64,000 bases of DNA. Origin: Alphaproteobacteria bacterium. Its GTDB lineage: Bacteria; Pseudomonadota; Alphaproteobacteria; UBA6615. Both the position numbers and the translations under genes were made by a program. The first letter of the stretch is position 1. Every line of letters starts with the position of its first letter. The stretch covers positions 257,854 through 321,853 of the forward strand of contig JBDXCV010000009.1 of assembly GCA_039980135.1 (NCBI GenBank). Reading direction: 5' to 3'. Below the pieces are notes generated by a model, which had not been told where the DNA came from, did not search any database, and worked only from the letters and a program-made list of their open reading frames with translations. This document shows positions 18,102-26,971 of this stretch, one piece after another.

Positions 18102-19211
18102 CTACGCGTAGAAGGCGTTGACCTGCTCGGCGACATAGGAGACCTGATCTTCGGTCAGGCACTGATGGTGCGGCAGCGCCAGCACCCGGTCGCATTGCGC
18201 TTCGGCGACGGGCATGTCGCCACGCTTGTAACGCCCCCACTGTGCGGCCGCGTTATGCAGATGTAACGGTGTTCCATAGTAAATCAGGCTCTGAACGCCG
18301 TTCTCGGCCAGATGCGCCTGCAGGCCATCGCGGTCGTCGGCCTGGACCAGGAACATGACCCAGGCATTCTGCTCTTCCGGCTTGTCCGCCGGGATGAACA
18401 CCTGCTCCGTCGTAATCATCTCGCGATACTGGTTCACGTTCTTCGCGCGCCGCGCGATGACATCCTCCAGCCGGGTCAGCCGGTATTTGAGAACTTCCGC
18501 GTTGAGAATATCGAGCCGCGAGTTGACGCCATACATGACGCAATCATCACGGCTTTCGAGGCCGTGGTTGCGATACAGCCGCACCTTACGGTCAATCTCA
18601 TCATCGTCGGTGAGCAGAAAACCGCCATCGCCGAGTGCGTTCAAATTCTTGAGCGGGTGGGTCGAAATCGCGCCGACCTTGCCGAAGGTCCCGCCATGCT
18701 GTCCCTTCCAATAGGCGCCCATGCACTGCGCTGAATCCTCCACCACGAAGAGGCCATGGCGGTCCGCAATCGCGTTGACCTCGTCCATGTTGGCGATCCG
18801 GCCGCACCAGTGGACCGGCATGATCGCCTTGGTCTTGTCCGTGATCGCCGCCTCGATGAGCGATGGGTCGATATTCTGATCGTCGGTCACATCCACATAA
18901 ACCGGAACCGCACCCACATGCGCGATCGCCCCCGTCGTGGCAACGAACGAGACCGGCGTCGTGATGACCTCATCCCCGCGCCCCACATCTGCGGCCCAGA
19001 GCCCCATGAGCAACGCGTCGGTGCCCGAGTTCAGGCCGATACAGTGTTTGGCACCCGTGAACGCGACGACATCGGCTTCGAACTCGGCCAGTTCCGGCGT
19101 GAGCACCAGATGCCCGGACGTCATCACCCGGTCGAAGATCGCGATCAGCTCATCGCGCTCCTCCTGGTAACGCTGCTGGAGATCGATGAACGGAACCTTG
19201 AAATCAGCCAT
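18102..19211 (-). CDS. DegT/DnrJ/EryC1/StrS-family PLP aminotransferase (copy 1)
   Basis: A 369-residue sugar aminotransferase that converts a keto sugar nucleotide to an amino sugar with glutamate as donor. It shows G-L-N-S-G-T-D-A-L near residue 57, V-V-E-D-S-A-Q near 157 and S-T-H-P-L-K-N-L near 183, where the Lys forms the PLP Schiff base. The ATG at 19211 (M-A-D-F-K-V-P-F-I-D-L) is the standard family start; the frame runs further upstream only into its neighbour. It is the last gene of the long minus-strand run and starts 5 nt after the second aminotransferase. Confidence 0.92.
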   Translation of the reverse strand: MADFKVPFIDLQQRYQEERDELIAIFDRVMTSGHLVLTPELAEFEADVVAFTGAKHCIGLNSGTDALLMGLWAADVGRGDEVITTPVSFVATTGAIAHVGAVPVYVDVTDDQNIDPSLIEAAITDKTKAIMPVHWCGRIANMDEVNAIADRHGLFVVEDSAQCMGAYWKGQHGGTFGKVGAISTHPLKNLNALGDGGFLLTDDDEIDRKVRLYRNHGLESRDDCVMYGVNSRLDILNAEVLKYRLTRLEDVIARRAKNVNQYREMITTEQVFIPADKPEEQNAWVMFLVQADDRDGLQAHLAENGVQSLIYYGTPLHLHNAAAQWGRYKRGDMPVAEAQCDRVLALPHHQCLTEDQVSYVAEQVNAFYA

Positions 19212-19216
19212 GTTAC

Positions 19217-20317
19217 TTACCTTGCGTAGAACTCTTTGACGGTCTCGATCACATAATCCTGCTCGGCCTGCGTCAGGTGCTGATCGACCGGAAAACTGAT
19301 CATGGTCTCGACATGCCGGTCGGTGACCGGGAAATCGCCCTCGACATGGCCGAGATGGGCCAGTGCCTCCTGCCGGTAGAGCGCGATCGGATAATGGACC
19401 TTCGCCTCGATGCCCGCATCGAGACAATGCTGCAGCAACGCATCGCGGTCTTCGGCGAACAGAATGTAGAGAAGATATACGTGCCTGGTGCGCGGGTTGC
19501 GCCGCGGGATGACCACTCCGTCGATGGATTCGAAGCCCGCATCATAGTGGGCGGCAACCTCGGCGCGCCGCGCCACGATGTCGGGCGTCTGTTTAACGAT
19601 CCATTTTCCGACCACCGCCTGGGTTGAATCGAGACGCGTGTTGTAACCGAGGATTTCCATCTCATCGCGGTTGCGCAGTCCGTGATTGCGCAGCAGGCGC
19701 AGCTGACGGTCCATTTCGTCGTCATTGGTCACGACGATGCCCGCATCGCCCCAGACATTGATGATCTTGAGTGGATGCATCGAGAATCCGGCGGCAATGC
19801 CGAACGTCCCGGCCTTCGCGCCGTCCCATTCGGACAACAGGCTTTGACAGGCATCTTCCACCACCGGCAGGCCATGGGCCTCGGCAATGGCGTTGATCGC
19901 CGGCATGTCGGAACAGTCGCCGGTCAGGTGCACGGGCATGATCGCCTTGGTCCGGTCGGTGATGGCGCCTTCGAGCTGCCCCACATCCATGCAGAAATTG
20001 TCGTCGCAATCGACGAAGGCAGGCTTGGCACCGACCTCGTTGATCGCGCCGACAGTCGCATAGAAGGTATTGGCCGTGGTGATGACTTCGTCGCCGGGCC
20101 CAAGCCCCAGGGCCTTGAGCGGCAGTTTGAGCGAATCCGTTCCCGACCCCACGCCGATGGCATGCCGCACACCCAGCATCTCGGCGAACAACGCCTCGAA
20201 CTCGCGTACCGGCGCTCCCAATGTGAAATCGCCCGAGGCGACAAGCGCGCGCAACTCGTCGAAGACTTCATCGACGTCGGCGAACTGCTGGGGCAGCGGT
20301 GAATAGCGAACATGCAT
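19217..20317 (-). CDS. DegT/DnrJ/EryC1/StrS-family PLP aminotransferase (copy 2)
   Basis: A 366-residue paralogue of the preceding aminotransferase, with G-V-G-S-G-T-D-S-L near residue 58, V-V-E-D-A-C-Q and F-S-M-H-P-L-K-I-I carrying the PLP lysine. Substitutions around the lysine (Met-His-Pro, Ile-Ile-Asn-Val-Trp) separate it from copy 1, so the two probably act on different keto sugars or positions. The ATG at 20317 is preferred over a TTG six codons upstream. Two adjacent, divergent DegT genes suggest either a diamino sugar or two amino sugars in the glycan. Confidence 0.91.
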   Translation of the reverse strand: MHVRYSPLPQQFADVDEVFDELRALVASGDFTLGAPVREFEALFAEMLGVRHAIGVGSGTDSLKLPLKALGLGPGDEVITTANTFYATVGAINEVGAKPAFVDCDDNFCMDVGQLEGAITDRTKAIMPVHLTGDCSDMPAINAIAEAHGLPVVEDACQSLLSEWDGAKAGTFGIAAGFSMHPLKIINVWGDAGIVVTNDDEMDRQLRLLRNHGLRNRDEMEILGYNTRLDSTQAVVGKWIVKQTPDIVARRAEVAAHYDAGFESIDGVVIPRRNPRTRHVYLLYILFAEDRDALLQHCLDAGIEAKVHYPIALYRQEALAHLGHVEGDFPVTDRHVETMISFPVDQHLTQAEQDYVIETVKEFYAR

Positions 20318-20343
20318 GGTCGGATCGGTTCCCAATCGGAGAC

Positions 20344-21624
20344 TTAGCGCGGCCTTGAACCCAGACCGTGATATCGAAGCCCGTGCGAACTCACGACTTT
20401 CGCATCATACAAACGATAGGGATCAATTATCACGTCGCCCCGCATCTCCCGCACGAAAATCTCCGGTTGCAGGGACCGGAACTCATCCCAGGGCGTCATG
20501 ATCACCGCAGCATCCGCACCCGCCAGCGCCGCTTCCATCGTCGGCATCTCCACCAGCCCGTCATGCCAGGCCCGATCCACCGTAACCACCGGATCGTACG
20601 CCACAACATCGAAGTCGCGCAGCGCATCCAGCAACTCGAGTGCCGGTGAATTCTTCACCGAGTCCGAATCCTCTTTATAGGCCAGCCCCAGGACGGCAAT
20701 ACGGGCATCCTCCCGTTCTCCAAGGACCGTCTGCGCAAGGGTCCGCAGCGGCCAACCCTTGCGGTAAGCGCTGTTGGCAACATAAGCCTCGATCGCCCGC
20801 GCATCGGACCCGTGACGTTCTGCCAGCGCAATGGCGGTCGCCATATCCCGTTCCAGATTGCCCCCGGAAATGCCCAGACCGGGATTGAGATAGGCGTACG
20901 GGCCGATGCGCCGGTCCAGCCGCAAGGCCGGGGCAATCTCGGACCATTCCGCGCCGACACGTTCACATATCTCGGCAATCGTGTTGGTTGTCGTCACACT
21001 GGCAGTCAAAAACAGATTGATCGAGATCTTGGCGAGCTCGGCGCTTTCATAGCGCATCGGCAGGAGCGGGCAGCCATAGGCGCCGAGATAGGCCGCCAGC
21101 GCCTCGGGCATGCCGGCGTCGCCCTCATGCAGCCCGACGATGAACCGTTCGGGCTGGAGTGTCCGATGCACGGCCTGGCCGAAGATCAGCGTCTCGACCA
21201 CATAGCAGAGTTTTTCGGGCGAACGATCGATCGAACGCGTAAATCCCGGCGGCACCTGACACAACAGTGTCAGGATCGCCGTCTCGGATAAAGCCTCGGC
21301 CAGGTCATCAACCAGCGCGCGGATGGGTGCGAGGTCGCTCTGGCCCGCATCATCGGTCGGTACGTCACGGGCCACGAAGACCAGGTCACAATCGCCCAGT
21401 GCGGCAACATCGTCGGTAAACTGAAGTAGTCCGGCGTTCTTCTCGACGAGCGCGTCGAGATCCGGCTCGACGACAGGCAGGTCGCCACGCGTCAGCGCCG
21501 CAATCAGGGCCGGGTCCGGATCGTACCCGACAGTGGAAAAACCCTTCTCCGCCGCCCCCGCCGCACTCACCAGCCCGAGATGGGACATTCCGGCGAACCC
21601 GACGCGTATTGGTTTCGCGCTCAT
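20344..21624 (-). CDS. UDP-glucose/GDP-mannose dehydrogenase-like protein lacking the catalytic Cys
   Basis: A 426-residue member of the nucleotide-sugar dehydrogenase family by overall layout: N-terminal Rossmann domain, central helical domain (E-L-A-K-I-S-I-N near residue 197) and C-terminal domain starting V-L-G-L-A-Y-K-E-D-S-D. Two key sites are altered. The cofactor motif GxGxxG is G12-M-S-H-L-G17, with Ser for the second Gly. The catalytic loop, normally G-G-S-C-F-P-K-D, is G-I-S-G-G-N-L-E-R-D at 251-260 with no Cys. Four-electron oxidation to a uronic acid is therefore unlikely; a two-electron dehydrogenase, an epimerase-like or a binding role is possible. It overlaps the upstream Gfo/Idh gene by 4 nt. 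Confidence 0.85.
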   Translation of the reverse strand: MSAKPIRVGFAGMSHLGLVSAAGAAEKGFSTVGYDPDPALIAALTRGDLPVVEPDLDALVEKNAGLLQFTDDVAALGDCDLVFVARDVPTDDAGQSDLAPIRALVDDLAEALSETAILTLLCQVPPGFTRSIDRSPEKLCYVVETLIFGQAVHRTLQPERFIVGLHEGDAGMPEALAAYLGAYGCPLLPMRYESAELAKISINLFLTASVTTTNTIAEICERVGAEWSEIAPALRLDRRIGPYAYLNPGLGISGGNLERDMATAIALAERHGSDARAIEAYVANSAYRKGWPLRTLAQTVLGEREDARIAVLGLAYKEDSDSVKNSPALELLDALRDFDVVAYDPVVTVDRAWHDGLVEMPTMEAALAGADAAVIMTPWDEFRSLQPEIFVREMRGDVIIDPYRLYDAKVVSSHGLRYHGLGSRPR

Positions 21625-22559
21625 CCGGCCTTGTCCGCGATCCGGATCGCGGGCGCCGACAGGCGGGCGAGTTCGTCGCTGATCCAGATATCCGTATCGA
21701 GGTTGGTGCCCTCGGCTTGAGCGCAGAGCGACTTGAAATGGTCATACTCAAGCGCCCAGGTTGGATCGTCCTGTTCCAACGTTTCGCTGTCCTCTTCCGG
21801 ACGTCCGGACGGCAATATGCGGGTGCGCTGACGAAATGTCGTCGGGCCCCATTTGCACAGGGATTCGATATGCGCCGAGCCCTTTTCCCCCAGCACGTCG
21901 CAGGTGAAATGGTTCCGCCACATCAGCAGTGTCATCTCGAACTCCAGTCGCGGCGAAACAGCGTCGTTGACCAGAACCACATGGTCGGGAGACCGGTTTT
22001 CAAAACGGTTCGAGGAAACCACCTCGAACGATGTCGGGCGGGTTCCGAACCAGAAGTTTGCCGTATCGAGGAGATGCGAACCCAGATCCCCCAGCACGCC
22101 CGCCCCCTGGTCGCGCCAGCGCGAATCCCGGACCAGCCGCGCCGTGCCGTTCCCGTAAAACATCCGGCAGGAATAGATGCGGCCCAGCACGCCGGAATCG
22201 ATACATTCCTTCATGCGCACGAAGTGCGGCTCGAACCGGTGGTTATAGGCGGTGTAGCAAACCGCCTCCTTGTCGCGAGCGAGAGCCGCGAGTTCACGCA
22301 ACGCGTCGGTCGTGGCGGCGACCAGAGGCTTTTCGACCAGCACATGCTTGCCGTGGCCCAGCAGATATCGCAGCAATGTTTCCTTGGCGTCGTCGGGGGT
22401 GCAAACGAGCGCGGCATCGAATGTATCGAGCGGAACGTCTTCAAGATTGTCGAAGTCGACGTCGTCGGCGATGGGATCGACCGTGGCCACCACTTCATCG
22501 CCGGCAATCATCCGCCGCTTGCGACCCTGAACCCCGATACCGACGACGACGACGCGCAT
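21621..22559 (-). CDS. Gfo/Idh/MocA-family sugar oxidoreductase
   Basis: A 312-residue NAD(P)-dependent oxidoreductase. The N-terminal V-V-V-V-G-I-G-V-Q-G is the cofactor site, H-V-L-V-E-K-P-L near residue 78 carries the conserved Glu-Lys-Pro, and G-D-L-G-S-H-L-L-D near 165 is the usual catalytic His/Asp region. In glycan loci such enzymes oxidise or reduce C3 of UDP-sugars (WlbA/WbpB type). The ATG at 22559 matches the family; the frame upstream is unrelated sequence inside the neighbouring gene. It overlaps the UGDH-like gene by 4 nt and lies near two DegT aminotransferases, a classical arrangement for 3-amino sugars. Confidence 0.9.
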   Translation of the reverse strand: MRVVVVGIGVQGRKRRMIAGDEVVATVDPIADDVDFDNLEDVPLDTFDAALVCTPDDAKETLLRYLLGHGKHVLVEKPLVAATTDALRELAALARDKEAVCYTAYNHRFEPHFVRMKECIDSGVLGRIYSCRMFYGNGTARLVRDSRWRDQGAGVLGDLGSHLLDTANFWFGTRPTSFEVVSSNRFENRSPDHVVLVNDAVSPRLEFEMTLLMWRNHFTCDVLGEKGSAHIESLCKWGPTTFRQRTRILPSGRPEEDSETLEQDDPTWALEYDHFKSLCAQAEGTNLDTDIWISDELARLSAPAIRIADKAG

Positions 22560-22572
22560 GTTCTTCGATCGC

Positions 22573-24126
22573 TCAGCGATAATGGGCCTGGCGCTCAAGT
22601 ATATCGATGTGCCCGCGCACATCGTCGGGCGTGACCGGGATATTCCCGTCATGCCCGCACTCGACCGCAGCGGCGATGGAGCCCAGGATGGATGCTATGA
22701 CATCGTTACCCGTGGCCTTCAGTGCGAGCGTCGCGTAGGCCAGTAGCGCGTCTCCCGCACCCACCGCGTCTTTCACGTTACCGGCGAATGTCTCGAGCGA
22801 GTAAAAGGCACGCGGGTCGCCTTCTGGCCGGTTGCGGAAGGTCAACGTGCCGCGGTCACCGAGCTTGAGAATAAGCAGTTCGCAATTGGCAAGCTCACGC
22901 AGGGCCTCGGCCAATGGTCGCACCACGGAATCCTGGTCCCCCAGCGCGAAGCGCGCCTCGCGTTCATTCGGCGTGATCAGGTCAAAATTCTGGAATTCCA
23001 GAATATTGCCCCACCGGCTCGCCACCTGGCTGTCCGCGACCCGGAGAACATTCCCGGGAATGGCGTCGACCAGCGCGGGGATCGTTTCGCGATTGAATAT
23101 GCCGTGGCGGAAATCGCTGAAGACGACGATATCGGTCTCGACGGACCGGATCGCCGCCGTAAACTCATCGCGGATCTTCTCCGATATGGAACGGTTGTCG
23201 AGCGTATCGACCTTCAGCAGCCGGTAATTGTCGGCGACGATTGCGTTCTTGTTGGTCGTCGGGCGCGTCGGGTCGATAATCGGCCGGCATTCGACGCCGG
23301 CCTCCTTAAGATCCTCGATCGCGAAATCCTTGAAATCGTCGTCGCCCAGGACCGTCGAATACACGACCTCGGCCCCTGCGGCCCGCAGATGCTTGGCCAC
23401 GATGCCCGCACCGCCGACATAGTCATCCTGCTCCTCGTAGCGCACGCTCATGGTCGGCGTCTTGGTCATGCCGCCGATCATGCTGCACCGGGTCAGGCTG
23501 TCGACGATCGTGTCCCCGACCACATGCACCCGCAAATCTCTCATCGCGTCGAGAGCGCCGCGGAGATCCGCAAAACCGATTGATTCGCCGCTCATGACGA
23601 GCAGCAGCTTCTCGACGCCCAAATTCGGTGGCGAGGCTTCGATCAGCGCCGATGACGAGTAGACGATGTCCCCCGGCGTGAAAATCACCTCGCCGCCATA
23701 GGAATCGAGGACCGCGATCTCCTCCTCCGTCTTCGGATGGATGGCCCCGTGATAATACTCGTAGCCCTTGGCAAAATAGTCCGGCTGGATCGCCTTCAGA
23801 TTGGCCAGCGGCGTGGGGTCGGAGTCAACGATCACATAGTCGACGAGCTCCAGCGCGGCCAGGTTGATGGCGCGGAGGTCCTGCGGGACATAGGGCCTGA
23901 AATTGGCCTTCTCGATATGGGCGTCCGCCGTCAGGCTGGCGACGAGAACATCCGCATGCTGCTTGGCATAGAGCAGATGACGCACATGCCCCGGATGCAC
24001 GACATCGAAGGTGCCGTGACACATGATGACTTTCTTGTCGCGCGGGAACGGCCCGATCTCCGCGATCAGGTCCTCGACGGACTTGATCTTGTGGTTCACG
24101 AGCTCACTGCTCAGTGGATCGATCAA
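22573..24126 (-). CDS. Bifunctional nucleotidyltransferase-PfkB kinase (HldE-like, domains in swapped order)
   Basis: A 517-residue fusion. Residues about 30-165 form a cytidylyltransferase-type nucleotidyltransferase (G-T-F-D-V-V-H-P-G-H at 38-47, HxGH signature). Residues about 190-510 form a PfkB/ribokinase-type sugar kinase, with the catalytic D-A-V-G-A-G-D-A-L segment near 465. HldE (RfaE) has the same two domains in the opposite order, kinase first. Together they should phosphorylate heptose 7-phosphate at C1 and later activate heptose 1-phosphate with a nucleotide. The start is TTG at 24126 behind a ggggga site. It sits in a run with SIS isomerase, HAD phosphatase and transaldolase, the other steps of nucleotide-heptose synthesis. 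Confidence 0.88.
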   Translation of the reverse strand: MIDPLSSELVNHKIKSVEDLIAEIGPFPRDKKVIMCHGTFDVVHPGHVRHLLYAKQHADVLVASLTADAHIEKANFRPYVPQDLRAINLAALELVDYVIVDSDPTPLANLKAIQPDYFAKGYEYYHGAIHPKTEEEIAVLDSYGGEVIFTPGDIVYSSSALIEASPPNLGVEKLLLVMSGESIGFADLRGALDAMRDLRVHVVGDTIVDSLTRCSMIGGMTKTPTMSVRYEEQDDYVGGAGIVAKHLRAAGAEVVYSTVLGDDDFKDFAIEDLKEAGVECRPIIDPTRPTTNKNAIVADNYRLLKVDTLDNRSISEKIRDEFTAAIRSVETDIVVFSDFRHGIFNRETIPALVDAIPGNVLRVADSQVASRWGNILEFQNFDLITPNEREARFALGDQDSVVRPLAEALRELANCELLILKLGDRGTLTFRNRPEGDPRAFYSLETFAGNVKDAVGAGDALLAYATLALKATGNDVIASILGSIAAAVECGHDGNIPVTPDDVRGHIDILERQAHYR

Positions 24127-24150
24127 CGGCTTTGTCCCCCAGAAATCCGA

Positions 24151-25149
24151 CTAGTCGCCCATAAACTCGAACCAACCCTTGGTCGCGGACGCGATCGAGT
24201 CGGGATCCCAGAGCGGCGCATTCTTCCAATAGTCGATATTGGCCAGAATCCGCTCAACGCCCTCTTCGAAGCTGACTTCCGGGCGCCATCCGAGTTCTTC
24301 ACTTATCTTGGAGATATCCGCCCAAGTGACATCGGGTTCGCCCGGTCGCTTGGGTATGTAAATGACATCCCCACTCCCCAACAATTCGACGAGCCGGTTC
24401 ACCGATTGCGGCTGCCCGGCGCCGAGATTCCAAACTTCGCCCACCCTATCCGATTCAGCGGCGGCAACAAAAGCGTTCGCCACGTCCGTGACGTACAGAA
24501 AGTCGCGGGTCTGGGTGCCGTCCCCGACAACGGTGAACGGCTCGCCGGCGATTTTCTGGCGCAGAAATACGCCGAACACCGCGCCGTAGGCCCCCGACGT
24601 GCGCGACCGCGTCCCGTAGGCGTTGAATATTCGAATGGCGTTGACCGGCAGTCCGTAGACCTCATGCCAGTGGAATGCCGCCTGCTCACCCTGATACTTG
24701 CTCAGCGCGTAGGGGTATTTCGGCTGAATGCGATGGTTTTCATCGGTGGGCGTGTCCGCCAGCCCATAACAGGACGACGACGCGGCATAGACGAACCGCG
24801 AGACCGATGCAGCGCGCGCGCATTCGAGCATGGTCACGGTGCCCTGAACATTGACCGACATATATTCTGCCGGGCGCTCGATCGACGGGACGATGTCGCC
24901 GATGCCCGCAAAATGAATCACGATCGACGCGTCATGAAACAGCGAATCATCCGGCGCAAACGCCCGGATATCCCGCTCTTCAAAGGTAACATCGGCATTG
25001 TCCGAATGCTGCGCCAGATTCTCGACGCGGCCCCCCGTCAGATTGTCGATCACGCGGACCTGGTAACCCCGGTCTACCAGCCGGTCGACGGCATGACTGC
25101 CGATGAACCCCGCACCACCGGTGACGACGGCGATCGGCGACCCGGTCAT
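24151..25149 (-). CDS. NAD-dependent epimerase/dehydratase (GalE-like SDR)
   Basis: A 332-residue extended SDR with T-G-G-A-G-F-I-G-S near residue 10, A-A-S-S-S-C-Y near 124 and the catalytic Y-A-L-S-K near 150; R-D-F-L-Y-V-T-D-V near 213 is the usual substrate-binding segment. It resembles UDP-glucose 4-epimerase and GDP-sugar epimerases or reductases. The start codon overlaps the upstream SDR stop by 4 nt. In this cluster it may modify the nucleotide-heptose. Confidence 0.88.
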   Translation of the reverse strand: MTGSPIAVVTGGAGFIGSHAVDRLVDRGYQVRVIDNLTGGRVENLAQHSDNADVTFEERDIRAFAPDDSLFHDASIVIHFAGIGDIVPSIERPAEYMSVNVQGTVTMLECARAASVSRFVYAASSSCYGLADTPTDENHRIQPKYPYALSKYQGEQAAFHWHEVYGLPVNAIRIFNAYGTRSRTSGAYGAVFGVFLRQKIAGEPFTVVGDGTQTRDFLYVTDVANAFVAAAESDRVGEVWNLGAGQPQSVNRLVELLGSGDVIYIPKRPGEPDVTWADISKISEELGWRPEVSFEEGVERILANIDYWKNAPLWDPDSIASATKGWFEFMGD

Positions 25150-26147
25150 GCCGCGCCAATCGCCTTCATCGTGCGGACATTGTAGTACCGGTCATCGTCA
25201 AAACTGTCGGGCAGCAGGCCTTCGGCAAAGGCTTCGACGAGACCGCGCACCGCATCCTCGACCGTGAATTGCGGTGTGAAGCCCAGCACGTCGCGAATCT
25301 TGTCGGAATTGATGTGGTATGAGCGAATATCGTCTGTCGGCTCGACGACGATCGGAATCTCGCCCCGATCGGGATAAATCTCGCCCACCACCCGTTGCAC
25401 GGTGATGGCGATGTCCATGATCGACATGTTTTCGGTGCCGACGTTGAACACCTCGTTTGCGATCTTCTCCGCCGGGGCGCTCGCCAGCAAGCGCGCCACG
25501 GCCGAATAGTCGCGAATATGCAGGTTCGGACGCAGCTGGGAACCACCAAATACGGTGATCTTTCCGCGATTCAACGCGTGGTTTGTCAGGATATTCACCG
25601 AGACGTCGAGCCGCTGACGGGGACCAAACCCGCACACCGTGGCCGGACGGAACACGACGCCGACGAATTTCTCATCCGTGTGTTTCAGCAGCAGCGGCTC
25701 GCACATGCCCTTGTACTTGTTGTAGAGCGTCAGCGGCAGGAGCGGATGGTCTTCGGTCACATCCGGCGCATCTGAAACGCCATAGACCGAACTGGATGAC
25801 GCAAAGACAAAACGCGTCACACCCGCCTTCTTGGCCTCGATGACAACCGGCTCGAACGCCTCGAGATTGATCGTCGTCGACAGCTTCTCATCGAGTTCGA
25901 AGCTCGAATCATTCGAGATGCAGGCCAGATGGATGACGGTGTCCTGCCCCGCACAGGCCGCGCGCACGGCGTCAATGTCGCGCACATCCGCCGTCACCAG
26001 GGACAGGTTCGGATTGTCCGTCGGCAGGTGACCCTGCCCGTACCAGAACGTATCGAAAACCGTCACCCGATGCCCCTCATCCAGAAGGTCGGGGATCAGG
26101 ACGCTTCCCGTGTAACCACCGCCGCCAAATACCAGGATGTTCTTCAT
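25146..26147 (-). CDS. NAD-dependent epimerase/dehydratase (extended SDR)
   Basis: A 333-residue SDR with V-F-G-G-G-G-Y-T-G-S at the N-terminus (GxxGxxG form), A-S-S-S-S-V-Y near 118 and the active-site Y-N-K-Y-K near 140; L-H-I-R-D-Y near 210 replaces the more common H-V-R-D. It is typical of NAD-dependent epimerases in heptose and deoxysugar clusters. The ATG at 26147 is chosen because the cofactor strand starts two residues later; a 15-residue upstream extension looks non-conserved. It is coupled to the next SDR by a 4 nt overlap. Confidence 0.88.
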   Translation of the reverse strand: MKNILVFGGGGYTGSVLIPDLLDEGHRVTVFDTFWYGQGHLPTDNPNLSLVTADVRDIDAVRAACAGQDTVIHLACISNDSSFELDEKLSTTINLEAFEPVVIEAKKAGVTRFVFASSSSVYGVSDAPDVTEDHPLLPLTLYNKYKGMCEPLLLKHTDEKFVGVVFRPATVCGFGPRQRLDVSVNILTNHALNRGKITVFGGSQLRPNLHIRDYSAVARLLASAPAEKIANEVFNVGTENMSIMDIAITVQRVVGEIYPDRGEIPIVVEPTDDIRSYHINSDKIRDVLGFTPQFTVEDAVRGLVEAFAEGLLPDSFDDDRYYNVRTMKAIGAA

Positions 26148-26207
26148 GTTCGGTCCGATTTGCTGTCGTTTGAGTTCAGGCGCGGCCGGCACGGCGGCGC
26201 GTTTGAT

Positions 26208-26939
26208 CTATGCGGAAATGTCGTAGCCTGCCGACCGAGCGTCCTGGAAGAACATGTCGACTGTTTCGCGCGAGAAGAGTTCGAGGTCCTTGCCGACACC
26301 GGAAAGTTTGCCGAGCAGGTCCGGCGTGACCGTGATGATGTGGCAGCCGCTTTGATCCGCGTGAAACACATTCAGCAACTCGCGCGGGCTGGCCCACAGG
26401 ACTTCGAGCCCCGGCTTCTCTGCGGCAATTTCAACACAAGACATCATGTGCGGCACGGGATCGACGCCCGTGTCGGCGATACGGCCGGCGAACACCGAGA
26501 GAATGCCCGCGGTACCGTCCGCGTAGATATCCGTCATCGCCCGCACCTGGTCGATCGTGAACATCGCCGTCACGTTGCAGACCACACCGTCTCCGGAAAG
26601 GCGTTCGACCAAAGGTGCCGCGCTCTCGCCCTTGGTGTTCGTCACCGGAATTTTGACATTCACGTTGGGGCCCCAGGTCGCGATCTTGCGCGCCTGGCGA
26701 TCCATTTCATCGAACTCGTCCGCAAACACCTCAAACGAGATCGGGCGGTCGGTGACGATTTCGAGAATGTCCCGGGCGAAGGCTTCGTAATCCGACACAC
26801 CCGCCTTGCGCATCAGGGTCGGATTCGTCGTGAATCCCTTGATCGCCGGATCGGCCGCCAATGCGCGGATCGCATCCGCGTCCGCGCCATCCGCATACAA
26901 TTTGATCGACAGGCCGGGTATGTCTGGGACTCGTGCCAT
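26208..26939 (-). CDS. Transaldolase-family protein
   Basis: A 243-residue TIM-barrel aldolase of the transaldolase/fructose-6-phosphate aldolase group. It has K-G-F-T-T-N-P-T-L near residue 34, and the Schiff-base lysine is K96 in N-V-K-I-P-V-T. It is somewhat longer than TalC-type enzymes (about 220) and shorter than classical TalB (about 317). Family members transfer dihydroxyacetone units; product sedoheptulose 7-phosphate is the precursor of bacterial heptoses. Its place between the heptose-pathway phosphatase and two SDRs suggests a dedicated supply of that ketose. The start ATG at 26939 directly precedes the first beta strand. Confidence 0.88.
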   Translation of the reverse strand: MARVPDIPGLSIKLYADGADADAIRALAADPAIKGFTTNPTLMRKAGVSDYEAFARDILEIVTDRPISFEVFADEFDEMDRQARKIATWGPNVNVKIPVTNTKGESAAPLVERLSGDGVVCNVTAMFTIDQVRAMTDIYADGTAGILSVFAGRIADTGVDPVPHMMSCVEIAAEKPGLEVLWASPRELLNVFHADQSGCHIITVTPDLLGKLSGVGKDLELFSRETVDMFFQDARSAGYDISA

Positions 26940-26971
26940 TTGAATTAATGCCTTCCCGCCTTGCGGCTTCG

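Noticed and set aside
23737-25185. 482-codon plus-strand open frame opposite the kinase fusion and an SDR
   Set aside because: Shadow of two well-supported minus-strand genes; composition is Arg/His/Asp-rich and no motif is recognisable.
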